Below, in pieces: positions 1 to 7,711 of a stretch of DNA of 13,753 bases; position 1 is the first letter of the stretch, and every line of letters starts with the position of its first letter. Location: positions 1 through 13,753 of the forward strand of contig ONXE01000029.1 of NCBI GenBank assembly GCA_900321775.1, given 5' to 3'. The position numbers and the translations under genes were made by a program. Under the pieces are notes generated by a model. The model was given only the letters and a program-made list of their open reading frames with translations. It made no database searches and was not told where the DNA came from. Source of the DNA: an uncultured Bacteroidales bacterium (GTDB lineage Bacteria; Bacteroidota; Bacteroidia; Bacteroidales; Paludibacteraceae).

Positions 1-186
1 GACAACATCACGTTGGGTTACTCGTTTGCCAAGTCGAAGATTTCGGGCCGTGCATATGTAACGGTACAGAACCCGTTCGTAATCTCCGGCTACTCGGGCT
101 TGGATCCTGAGGTTTGGGGCGGTATTGACAACAACCTCTATCCGCGCTGTATGACCACCGTTATGGGTATGAGTCTCCAGTTCTAA
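1..186 (+). CDS. susC: SusC-family TonB-dependent outer-membrane transporter, C-terminal end (partial)
   Basis: Only the last 61 codons and the TAA stop are inside the window; the gene begins upstream. The visible residues include GYSGLDPEVWGGIDNNLYPR and end in GMSLQF, which is the usual ending of SusC/RagA TonB-dependent porins: the final strands of the 22-stranded beta barrel with a terminal aromatic residue recognised for outer-membrane insertion. SusC proteins import oligosaccharides across the outer membrane using TonB energy and are capped by their SusD partner, which here starts 45 bp downstream, so the two are almost certainly cotranscribed. The substrate cannot be read from this fragment; starch or another alpha-glucan is inferred only from the neighbouring SusD. 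Confidence 0.93.
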   Translation, partial: DNITLGYSFAKSKISGRAYVTVQNPFVISGYSGLDPEVWGGIDNNLYPRCMTTVMGMSLQF

Positions 187-231
187 AGAGTAAGGATTGA
201 AATAATTAGTAACATTTAGACAATAGATATT

Positions 232-1956
232 ATGAATAAGTTCTTTAAATATTTCTTCTGCGCGGCCGTAGTAGTAGGTTTTACTGCTTGCGTGCAAGAT
301 TTGAATACAGAACCTATCGATGAGAACTCCACCACGACGTTCAATCAAAATGCCGTGTTTTCGAAGTGCTACGCTACGCTGGCTTTGACCGGACAGACCG
401 GTCCTGACGGTGACTGCGATATCGATGACTTGGACGAGGGTACGTCTTCGTTCTACCGTATGCACTGGGAGTTGAATGAGTTCCCCACTGACGAAGGCTG
501 GTGGATTTGGAACGACGTAGGTTTGGCCGATATCCGTATCATGAACTGGAACGGTGACAATGCTCTGGTGAAGGGTTTGTACTATCGTTTCAACATCGAT
601 ATCAAACTGTGCAACCACTTCCTGGCTCATGCCGATGTTTCTACTCCTGAAGGTCAGGCTCAGGCTGCAGAGGTACGTTTCCTGCGTGCGCTCAACTATT
701 GGTACATTCTGGATATGTTCAAGGTGGTTCCTTTTAGCATTGAGGAGTCGACCGACTATCCTAAGTTTGTTGAAAGACCGGAACTGTATGGATGGCTTGT
801 GGATGAACTCGAGGAACTGACCGAGTTGTTGCCCGAACAGCGCTATTCGATTTATCGTGTGGACCGCTATGCGGCATGGCTGTTGCTGGCACGTACGTAT
901 CTGAACGCGAAGGTTTATCTGAACAAATCCTGGAATGACGAAGTGGTGAAAGAGGCTGTGAAGAACGCCTATGATGCGGCTTCGCATGCATTGGAAGGCC
1001 ACTATCAGTTGCTTACCACGCCAACAGACCATACGGGTGAGGGCGGCTGGTACTATAGCGCATACCAGAAACTGTTCATGGGCGACAACCATGCCAATGG
1101 TGCTCAGGACGAGGCTTTGCTGCTAATCTATCAGGACGGCGTATATTGCCAGTGCTGGGGTGGTAGCCGCTTCTTGCTGAACACGTTCCGCGATGCGAAC
1201 ATGGTTCCCTCCGGTTCGGATGACTCATGGTCGTGCTTCCGCTCGAGTCCTGAGTTGGTGGCTAAGTTTGTGAATCTGGATCAGGCTTCTTCCATCAAGG
1301 CGCATGAGTATGAGATGCCTGAAATCTTGGGCGACGACCGTGCTATCCTGTGTTCGTACAACAAGTACGTGGCTTCTGTAGATACCCTTCCCGACGGAGA
1401 AGAGGAGATCAAGTATGGTGAGAACACCTGGAACCTGAACGGAAGCAAGTCGGCAACGTTCAAGGACTGCTGGGCTGTACTGAAGTACACGGGCGTGAAA
1501 TCCACCGCCAAGACTCCGGCTGAGTCGGTTGGTTCGGATCCTCACTTCCCCGACACCGATATTCCGCTGTTGCGTTTGGCTGAGGCATACATGATCAAGG
1601 CTGAGGCTGCGCTGCGTCAGGGTAATAACGGCGAGGCGCTATCGATAGTAAACGATGTGATTCGTGCCCGTGCTAATGCCGATCCGCTGCCTTCCATCAA
1701 CGAGGCTACGATGTGTGACGAGTGGTGCCGCGAGTTCTACTGCGAAGGTCGTCGTCGTTCAGACCTGATCCGCTTCGACCGTTTTGCAGGTCCGCAGGCC
1801 GACGCTGCCGCTTACAACTGGGAGGGTCGTTACAACCAGACTTCGGCTGCCGGCTATAAGTCGTGCGCTGAGAAATGGAATTGGTACCCCATTCCTAACG
1901 ATGACAAAGCTTCGAACCCCAACTACGAACTCATAGAAGGCGGTGACGGCTATTAA
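232..1956 (+). CDS. susD: SusD-family glycan-binding outer-membrane lipoprotein (starch-type)
   Basis: 574 residues. The N-terminus is a lipoprotein signal peptide with lipobox FTAC, so Cys20 is the likely lipidated residue. SusD proteins sit on the cell surface as a lid over SusC and bind the incoming glycan with a tetratricopeptide-rich helical fold. Family hallmarks are RFLRALNYWYILDMF (about residues 149-163), PDTDIPLLRLAEAYMIKAEA (about 439-458) and EFYCEGRRRSDLIRF near residue 510. From memory, the whole chain is recognisably similar to SusD of the B. thetaiotaomicron starch system: it shares the FDQ/FNQ...VF, LTGQ.G.DG, DEG.S.FYR, ELPTDE/EFPTDE and FPDTDIPL-type blocks. An alpha-glucan substrate is therefore a reasonable inference but not shown. 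Length is close to the family norm. It lies directly after susC and 75 bp before a SusE-like gene, with no promoter element visible between them. Confidence 0.95.
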   Translation: MNKFFKYFFCAAVVVGFTACVQDLNTEPIDENSTTTFNQNAVFSKCYATLALTGQTGPDGDCDIDDLDEGTSSFYRMHWELNEFPTDEGWWIWNDVGLADIRIMNWNGDNALVKGLYYRFNIDIKLCNHFLAHADVSTPEGQAQAAEVRFLRALNYWYILDMFKVVPFSIEESTDYPKFVERPELYGWLVDELEELTELLPEQRYSIYRVDRYAAWLLLARTYLNAKVYLNKSWNDEVVKEAVKNAYDAASHALEGHYQLLTTPTDHTGEGGWYYSAYQKLFMGDNHANGAQDEALLLIYQDGVYCQCWGGSRFLLNTFRDANMVPSGSDDSWSCFRSSPELVAKFVNLDQASSIKAHEYEMPEILGDDRAILCSYNKYVASVDTLPDGEEEIKYGENTWNLNGSKSATFKDCWAVLKYTGVKSTAKTPAESVGSDPHFPDTDIPLLRLAEAYMIKAEAALRQGNNGEALSIVNDVIRARANADPLPSINEATMCDEWCREFYCEGRRRSDLIRFDRFAGPQADAAAYNWEGRYNQTSAAGYKSCAEKWNWYPIPNDDKASNPNYELIEGGDGY

Positions 1957-2031
1957 ACAGATATTTTCTAAGGCAAGAAAATAATTTCAATCAACTTTAT
2001 TAACAATTTTTTTAATCAAAATTCATTAATT

Positions 2032-3102
2032 ATGAAACTGAACAAAGTTTTGATGTTGACGCTCTGCATTGGAGCGCTCGTATTCACATCATGTAAAAAA
2101 GACACAGACGTAATCCAACTCAAAGTGAGCGAGATGGAGATTTCGGTTATGGGTCACCAGAAGATCGAAGTGGCTAAAGCTTCGGGTCCGATTGTATGGT
2201 CTTCTCAGGACATCCTGATTGCCAGCGTTGACGAAGAAGGCGATGTATTCGGTGTATCCGAAGGCACGACCGTCATTACCGCTACTGTAGGCAAGGCTTC
2301 TGCCAATGTACAGGTAACTGTAAAGGCCGGTGGCGTTACTCCTCCGAGCGAGACTCCGACCGTAGGCGACCTGATGAACGACTATGACGTTGAGAACAAC
2401 GTGGTTCTGTGTGTTTACTTCGAGTCTGAGATTTGCGACGACATCGTTATTGCAGGTAGCTACAACGAGTGGTCCACCGAGGTTGAGGGCATGATCCACA
2501 TGGAAGAGCTCGAAGGCTTCGAAGGCTGGTATGTAGCTGAGATTCCTTATGTAGAAGGTGTACAGGCTAAGCCCGTTCAACTGCAGGACGGTGCCTTCAG
2601 CTGGGACTTCCAAACCGGTGATCCCGCTTCGTGGGAGTACGTGGCTGGTGACGAAGCTACTATCGAAAATGGCTATGACGGCGAGGCTAACGTAGGCTAT
2701 CCTACTGCAGGTGCTTACATCTACATCTCTCACTACTTCAAGAACCACAAGTCTCCGTGTGTTGAGGCCGTTTATCACGACTACACCGTTATCCTGAAAG
2801 CTCCGGACTGCGGTGGTTTCGAGCCGGGCCTCATTGGCGACTTCAACGGTTGGGGTGCTTCTCAGGAGATGAACCTTGGCGTTGACGGTAGCTACAGCTA
2901 CACGTTCAACGACTGCGAGGGTCACGCCTTCAAGTTCCGTGCATTGGATGACACCGATTGGTCGAACCAGATTCAGCTCTACAACGATACCGCTGACTCT
3001 TGGTATGACAACCCGAACATCACTTTGGATGCTACGACCACTATCTCGCTTGACTACAGCGAAGGTCGTTACACCTTGTGCGCCGCTGACTCTATCGAGT
3101 AA
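2032..3102 (+). CDS. SusE-like surface glycan-binding lipoprotein (Ig-like + two CBM-like repeats)
   Basis: 356 residues. The signal peptide ends in lipobox FTSC, with Cys21 followed by KKDTD; charged residues after the cysteine are typical of surface-exposed Bacteroidetes lipoproteins. Residues about 29-98 form a bacterial Ig-like (BIG2) module with the pattern VWSSQDILIASVDEEGDV...GTTVITATVG. Two related beta-sandwich repeats follow, about 122-245 (IAGSYNEWS) and about 250-350 (LIGDFNGWG); the GxFNxW pattern is that of carbohydrate-binding modules of the CBM48/CBM20/SusE-SusF type. SusE of B. thetaiotaomicron likewise has an Ig-like domain followed by two starch-binding modules, so architecture and position right after susD both suggest a SusE counterpart that holds glycan at the surface. 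No catalytic motif is seen. It is the last gene before a strong terminator, so it ends the Sus transcript. The exact ligand is not established. Confidence 0.85.
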   Translation: MKLNKVLMLTLCIGALVFTSCKKDTDVIQLKVSEMEISVMGHQKIEVAKASGPIVWSSQDILIASVDEEGDVFGVSEGTTVITATVGKASANVQVTVKAGGVTPPSETPTVGDLMNDYDVENNVVLCVYFESEICDDIVIAGSYNEWSTEVEGMIHMEELEGFEGWYVAEIPYVEGVQAKPVQLQDGAFSWDFQTGDPASWEYVAGDEATIENGYDGEANVGYPTAGAYIYISHYFKNHKSPCVEAVYHDYTVILKAPDCGGFEPGLIGDFNGWGASQEMNLGVDGSYSYTFNDCEGHAFKFRALDDTDWSNQIQLYNDTADSWYDNPNITLDATTTISLDYSEGRYTLCAADSIE

Positions 3103-3125
3103 TCTATCATTTAATGACTAATCAA

Positions 3126-3158
3126 GCGTCCCCGCTTTTGGGCGGGGACGCCATTTTT
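3126..3158 (+). terminator. Rho-independent terminator after the SusE-like gene
   Basis: A perfect 10-bp GC-rich stem (3126-3135 GCGTCCCCGC pairing with 3142-3151 GCGGGGACGC) encloses a 6-nt loop TTTTGG and is followed by CATTTTT. It lies 24 bp after the SusE-like stop codon and 30 bp before the next gene, separating the Sus transcript from the glycosidase gene. Confidence 0.92.
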
Positions 3159-3187
3159 CCTTCGTCTGTTTAATTGCTTTGCCCGTT

Positions 3188-5590
3188 ATGAAAAAGGGAT
3201 TGTGGCTTATAGGCCTGAGTTTGTGTTGTTTGGCTGCTTATGCACAAAGCGGCTCGATTGATATCAATGGAACTGTTTGCCCGGTGGATACGGTGGCTTG
3301 TTATGAAGTAGGTCCGGGCACGTTGTACACTCGTTTTGATGTAACCATTGGAAGCACCAAGCATAAGATGTATTTGCTGACAGTGGATTTGACAAATCCC
3401 TACGTAAAAATCGAGGAGGGACAGGGTCAGGAGCACATGGGTTCTGTGGAGCCTATGGTTACTACCCATCACCGCATCGATTCGGCCGGTCATAGGCCTA
3501 TCGGTTCGGTTAACTGCAATTTCTGGTGCGTCTCGTCGCAGAATACCGGCGACTGGGAAGGCCTGCTCAACCAGCCTTTTGCGGGCACAGCCAAAGACGG
3601 TGTGCTCATAGGTGAACCTATGGACTGGAACGCACCTCACGGTGATCGCGGCTATGTCATGATAGACGACATGGGCAAAGCCTGGATTCGCAATATGGAG
3701 TTCAACGGACGCCTGATTAAGGGCGCGGCTTCGCGGAAAATCTTCGACTGCAACCGTCCACGCGTGACACCTATCAACAAAAATGAGATCTGCCTCTTCA
3801 ACCGCTTCATCGGTACAACGCGTGCCCTGCCTGACACAGCGATAGAGGTGGTTTTTCTGCCTATACAAGGGCAAGACTGGACTATCAACGACACAATGAC
3901 TTGCGTTGTTACGTCCATCAATCACACAGGACGCTCCGCCTTATCGGGGCAAATGGGAGCATTGCAGGGGCGCGGAACACGCGGCGCCTGGATGCAACAG
4001 AATTTTCAGGTCGGCGATACGTTTCAGGTGCTTTTAGGCATGTATAGCGCCAACCAGATTCCCGGCATCAACGTGCAATATTATACGCCCGGCTACAACT
4101 ACAGCGGCGACTCAATCACCCCGCACGTGATGCAGATGGTTACAGGCAACTGCCTGGTTATGGCCAACGGCGATATCACCTATCGCAACTACAACGAAGA
4201 CTACAACAACAAAAACTACCCGCGCACGATGCTTGCCACGAACAATGAAGGCAACCGTATGTGGCTGTTGGTGAGCGAGAAACCGGGTAATTATACCGCT
4301 GAGATGTGTGCCATGCTACGTCACGACGGCGCCACCTGGGCTGCAGGTATGGACGGTGGCGGCTCGGCGCAGATGAACCTGTTCGGGAAAGTCCAGAATC
4401 CGACCACCGAGGCCAGTCCGCGTGCTGTAGCCAACTCGTGGTTTGTCGTTTCTACGGCTCCGGATGACAACAATGCAACCCGACTCGAGTTTGTGGACAA
4501 CCTGCCTACCGTCGTAGCCTCGTTTTCCTCCTATTCTCCGCATATGCGCGCATACAATCAATACGGTTGGCTCATCTCGGAAGATTTCGGAGAATTCACG
4601 CTGACTTGCGACCCCGCCTCACTCGGAACCATCTCTTCCGACGGCAAGATGTTCATCGCCTCTGCAGCCGGAGGCACAGGCACGCTGACCGCGCATTGCG
4701 GAAACATCACCTGCAGCAAGTCCGTGACAGTTATGCCGGGAGAGGTTTTCCCTTATGTGGACAGCCTGTTGACCGACAACCGCGAATATCCCCTTGCGGT
4801 GGTTTCCAAGGCCGGAGGACGATCATATCCTGTGAAGCCGGAGATGCTCAGTTGGAACGTGGCTGACCCGGAGGTTGCTTCTGTGTCGGAGCTGGGCTTA
4901 CTGAAGGGACTCAAGAACGGAAAGACCGTTGTCACGGGCACCCTTGGCGAGAGTCGGATTGCCATGAACGTAACCGTACAGATTCCTGAAGCGGAAGTAG
5001 TCTCGTTCCTTGCTATGCCTGAGTCGCAGACGGAATGGACATTGCAGAACAGTTACGGCCCGATTAACTGGATATACTCGAACCCCGAAGTGGCCACATT
5101 TGCATTCACGGTCAACTCGGCCCGCGGACCGCAAGTGAAGATGTTGGGAAGCCTGGATTTGTACGGTCTGCCCGACTCGCTTGCATATGTGGTGAAGAGT
5201 ACCGCTGACCTCAAGTCGATTACATTGAAAGCGCAGCCTGCCGACGCAACAACGGCAGTCTCTATAGCCAAAACGCCTGTCATTACTGCCGACGGCAAGG
5301 CTATTGTGCACTTCAAGCCCGCTGATTTCGGCGCAAATCCCGAGGAATTGTATGGATATCCTATCAACCTGCAGGCAGTGACGTTTACTCTGCAGAATGT
5401 GAAACTCAATACGGAATACACGATAGAACTTCACGATGTTCTGCTGTACTACCACTACACGCAGAAGACTGCTTTGCAGAACATGCCCGAAGCGGAAACC
5501 ACCGCGCGAAAGTTCATCCGCGGCGGTCAACTCTTCATCGAGAAGGATGGGGTAGTGTACTCCGTAACCGGCATGCGGCAAGAACCGTAA
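3188..5590 (+). CDS. Secreted phosphodiester glycosidase (NAGPA/DUF2233) with Ig-like modules and C-terminal tail
   Basis: 800 residues from ATG 3188. An in-frame TTG nine bases earlier would add LPV in front of an already complete signal peptide, so ATG is preferred. The signal peptide is type I (MKKGLWLIGL..., probable cleavage after AYA near residue 19), so the protein is exported. Residues about 55-425 are the phosphodiester glycosidase domain also found in the human mannose-6-phosphate uncovering enzyme: GSVNCNFW (106-113), NYPRTMLA (343-350) and the hallmark GMDGGGSAQM (387-396). The family hydrolyses sugar-1-phosphodiesters such as GlcNAc-1-P-linked groups. Two Ig-like stretches follow (about 440-517 and 525-597, the second BIG2-like), then a beta-rich region (about 605-755) that may be another ligand-binding sandwich. 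The tail (about 773-797) contains GGQLFIEKDG. It is longer than single-domain homologues. The substrate is unknown. A permease gene follows 59 bp downstream, suggesting cotranscription. Confidence 0.85.
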   Translation: MKKGLWLIGLSLCCLAAYAQSGSIDINGTVCPVDTVACYEVGPGTLYTRFDVTIGSTKHKMYLLTVDLTNPYVKIEEGQGQEHMGSVEPMVTTHHRIDSAGHRPIGSVNCNFWCVSSQNTGDWEGLLNQPFAGTAKDGVLIGEPMDWNAPHGDRGYVMIDDMGKAWIRNMEFNGRLIKGAASRKIFDCNRPRVTPINKNEICLFNRFIGTTRALPDTAIEVVFLPIQGQDWTINDTMTCVVTSINHTGRSALSGQMGALQGRGTRGAWMQQNFQVGDTFQVLLGMYSANQIPGINVQYYTPGYNYSGDSITPHVMQMVTGNCLVMANGDITYRNYNEDYNNKNYPRTMLATNNEGNRMWLLVSEKPGNYTAEMCAMLRHDGATWAAGMDGGGSAQMNLFGKVQNPTTEASPRAVANSWFVVSTAPDDNNATRLEFVDNLPTVVASFSSYSPHMRAYNQYGWLISEDFGEFTLTCDPASLGTISSDGKMFIASAAGGTGTLTAHCGNITCSKSVTVMPGEVFPYVDSLLTDNREYPLAVVSKAGGRSYPVKPEMLSWNVADPEVASVSELGLLKGLKNGKTVVTGTLGESRIAMNVTVQIPEAEVVSFLAMPESQTEWTLQNSYGPINWIYSNPEVATFAFTVNSARGPQVKMLGSLDLYGLPDSLAYVVKSTADLKSITLKAQPADATTAVSIAKTPVITADGKAIVHFKPADFGANPEELYGYPINLQAVTFTLQNVKLNTEYTIELHDVLLYYHYTQKTALQNMPEAETTARKFIRGGQLFIEKDGVVYSVTGMRQEP

Positions 5591-5612
5591 CATTACCGTA
5601 ACATTACCGTAA
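5584..5612. repeat. 11-bp tandem repeat (ACCGTAACATT, about 2.6 copies) spanning the glycosidase stop codon
   Basis: Two perfect copies of ACCGTAACATT (5584-5594, 5595-5605) are followed by a partial third, ACCGTAA (5606-5612). The first copy contains the last sense codon (CCG) and the TAA stop of the glycosidase gene, so a copy change would not alter the protein. It looks like a local duplication of the gene end. Confidence 0.85.
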
Positions 5613-5649
5613 GATAATGCATAGACCCTTAGACTAAATTATAACGAAT

Positions 5650-6972
5650 ATGACAGATAAGAAAACTCTCTCTCCCTGGTTTTGGGTGCCAACGCTCTAC
5701 TTCGCCGAAGGCATTCCCTATTTCTTAGTAAACAACATCTCCGTTATGATGTTCGCCAAGATGGGCGTCCCTAACGGACAAATGGCGCTCTTCACGTCTT
5801 TGCTGTACCTGCCCTGGACGATTAAGCCCTTCTGGAGCCCGTTTGTGGATATTCTCAAGACCAAGCGCTGGTGGATTATTGCCATGCAGTTGCTCATGAC
5901 GGCTACCTTTGTGTTGCTGACCCTCACTATCCCGCATCCTTCGCCCGAGATGATAGCAGCAGGTGAGACGCCTATCTCGTTATTCACCGTCATGCTGATT
6001 CTGTTTATCATCACCGCCTTCGCTTCTGCTACGCACGACATCGCTGCGGATGGTTTCTATATGCTGGCGCTGACAACCCACCAGCAGGCCGCTTTCGTGG
6101 GCGCACGTTCGGTATTTTACCGTCTGTCCAATATCTTCGGCCAGGGCGTATTGCTCGTGATTGCAGGTGCATTGGAACTCAAGACCGGCAATATCCCTCT
6201 CGCATGGCAACTGACGCTGCTTGTCACTTCCGTCCTCTTTGGCCTGATTGCACTGTGGCACATCTTCTTCGTGCCCAAACCGGCTTCCGACAAATCCAGT
6301 TTGGAAGGCAAGCCGCAATCTGCGAAGGCTATTTTTGCAGAGTTTGGCCGCACGTTCGTCACGTATTTCAAGAAACCGGGCATTCTTCTGGCTATGATAT
6401 TCATGCTGGTTTATCGTCTGCCAGAAGCGTTCCTCATTAAGATGATCAACCCGTTCCTTGTGGCCTCCAATGAGGCAGGAGGACTGGCGCTCCCGACGGA
6501 GACGGTAGGTATTGCTTACGGTACTATCGGTGTAGCATTCTTGATGCTTGGCGGTATCCTTGGCGGTATTTTTGCCTCGAGAGTAGGTCTGAAGAAATCC
6601 ATGTGGTGGATGGCTGCTTGTATGACGCTCCCGTGCCTCAGTTTCGTGTACCTGAGCATCTGGTTGCCTACCAATATCGTGGCTATCTCCACGGCCATTG
6701 CCATTGAGCAGTTCGGTTATGGTTTCGGCTTCACGGCCTATATGCTCTACATGATGTACTTCTCCGAGGGTGAGTTCAAGACGGCCCACTACGCTATCTG
6801 TACTGCCTTCATGGCTCTGTCAATGATGATTCCGGGTATGTTTGCCGGTTATCTTCAGGAAGCGCTGGGCTACAAAGACTTCTTCTGGATGGTTATTTGT
6901 TGCAGTGTAGCTACGCTCCTTGTTACATTCTTCGCCTATCGCCGTCTGCCTGCCGACTACGGCCGCAAATGA
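5650..6972 (+). CDS. AmpG-type MFS permease (PAT/muropeptide permease-like)
   Basis: 440 residues, strongly hydrophobic with roughly twelve predicted membrane segments split by a central hydrophilic stretch (about 207-235) rich in K, S and E, the normal major-facilitator layout. Segment 1 reads LYFAEGIPYFLVN (about 16-28) and is followed by LPWTIKPFWSPFVD (54-67); together with ASATHDIAADGFYM (125-138) these are the patterns of the AmpG/acetyl-CoA transporter branch of MFS. AmpG of Gram-negatives carries GlcNAc-anhydroMurNAc muropeptides across the inner membrane. Whether this protein moves muropeptides, another amino sugar or something else cannot be told from sequence. It lies 59 bp after the secreted phosphodiester glycosidase gene, consistent with import of a product released outside, and 40 bp before pssA. 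The ATG 5650 start places the first helix at the normal distance from the N-terminus. Confidence 0.82.
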   Translation: MTDKKTLSPWFWVPTLYFAEGIPYFLVNNISVMMFAKMGVPNGQMALFTSLLYLPWTIKPFWSPFVDILKTKRWWIIAMQLLMTATFVLLTLTIPHPSPEMIAAGETPISLFTVMLILFIITAFASATHDIAADGFYMLALTTHQQAAFVGARSVFYRLSNIFGQGVLLVIAGALELKTGNIPLAWQLTLLVTSVLFGLIALWHIFFVPKPASDKSSLEGKPQSAKAIFAEFGRTFVTYFKKPGILLAMIFMLVYRLPEAFLIKMINPFLVASNEAGGLALPTETVGIAYGTIGVAFLMLGGILGGIFASRVGLKKSMWWMAACMTLPCLSFVYLSIWLPTNIVAISTAIAIEQFGYGFGFTAYMLYMMYFSEGEFKTAHYAICTAFMALSMMIPGMFAGYLQEALGYKDFFWMVICCSVATLLVTFFAYRRLPADYGRK

Positions 6973-6981
6973 GTTAGAAAG

Positions 6982-7011
6982 AATTGTCAAATTGTAAATT
7001 GTCCAATTGTA
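6982..7011. repeat. Heptameric AATTGTN repeat cluster upstream of pssA
   Basis: Four copies of AATTGT[A/C] occur at 6982-6988, 6990-6996, 6997-7003 and 7005-7011, with single-base spacers at 6989 and 7004. They fill almost the whole 40-bp gap and end two bases before the pssA ATG. The 12-mer AATTGTAAATTG recurs exactly at 13532-13543. Confidence 0.75.
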
Positions 7012-7012
7012 A

Positions 7013-7711
7013 ATGAAAAATCATATTCCCAATACCCTTACTTGCTGCAACCTGCTCTCGGGAGCGGTTGCAGTGGTAATGGCTTTTGAAGGACAGTTCA
7101 CCTGGGCTTTTCTGCTGATAATTCTGGGTGCTCTGTTCGATTTTTGCGATGGTGGAATGGCACGTTTACTTCGCGTGTCCTCGCCTATAGGAAAAGAACT
7201 TGACTCGCTGGCTGACCTGATTACGTTCGGACTCGCGCCCAGTGTGATGTTGATGCAGTCTATCCGCTTGAATACGGTCAATAGCAACTACGATTGGGGT
7301 TATTGGCCGCTTGTGTGCCTGCTGATGGCGGCTTTCTCTGCGCTTCGTTTGGCCAAATTCAATGTAGATACGCGCCAAACAGACTCGTTCATAGGCTTGG
7401 CTACACCTGCTAACGCGCTCTTTTGGGGGTCGCTAATCGCTGCATGGCCGCATTTGCCTTCGTATGCCGAGTGGATTCCGTTTGTGATGGTCGCAATGAT
7501 GTTACTCAGTTGCTGGCTGCTCGTGAGTGAAGTGCCGTTCTTCTCGCTGAAGTTCCACAACTTCGCTTGGCGCGAGAACCGGGCTCGATATATTTTCTTG
7601 ATTGGTTGCGGGCTGCTGATTATAGCGTGCGCACTGCTGGGCTATATCTTATTTGCGGGCTGCGCCTGCATCGTTTGGTACGTGCTGGCTGCGTTAATCT
7701 TGCGGAGATAA
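7013..7711 (+). CDS. pssA: CDP-diacylglycerol--serine O-phosphatidyltransferase (phosphatidylserine synthase)
   Basis: 232 residues, an integral membrane protein of the CDP-alcohol phosphatidyltransferase family. It joins CDP-diacylglycerol and L-serine to give phosphatidylserine plus CMP, the first committed step to phosphatidylethanolamine. The catalytic signature DG-x2-AR-x8-G-x3-D-x3-D is complete: D46, G47, A50, R51, G60, D64 and D68. The opening NTLTCCNLLSG and the later LAKFNVDTRQ and FIGLATPANALFW blocks are characteristic of bacterial type II PssA rather than PgsA. Length is typical. About six hydrophobic segments are visible. It follows the MFS gene by 40 bp and could share its transcript. 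Its final 22 codons, which encode the last membrane helix, overlap the end of the convergent DUF6913-like gene. No clear terminator was found. Confidence 0.95.
   Translation: MKNHIPNTLTCCNLLSGAVAVVMAFEGQFTWAFLLIILGALFDFCDGGMARLLRVSSPIGKELDSLADLITFGLAPSVMLMQSIRLNTVNSNYDWGYWPLVCLLMAAFSALRLAKFNVDTRQTDSFIGLATPANALFWGSLIAAWPHLPSYAEWIPFVMVAMMLLSCWLLVSEVPFFSLKFHNFAWRENRARYIFLIGCGLLIIACALLGYILFAGCACIVWYVLAALILRR

Noticed and set aside
2089..2925. Long open frame on the minus strand inside the SusE-like gene (278 codons)
   Set aside because: It lies wholly opposite a well-supported lipoprotein gene, shows no recognisable domain, and reflects codon bias of the real frame.
3171..3181. TA...TTTG upstream of the glycosidase gene as a promoter -7 element
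   Set aside because: The spacing between TA and TTTG is 5 instead of 2 and it would leave almost no leader; no -33 element fits.
3179..3187. Upstream TTG start for the phosphodiester glycosidase
   Set aside because: It would add only three residues before a complete signal peptide starting MKKGLW; ATG at 3188 is the natural start.
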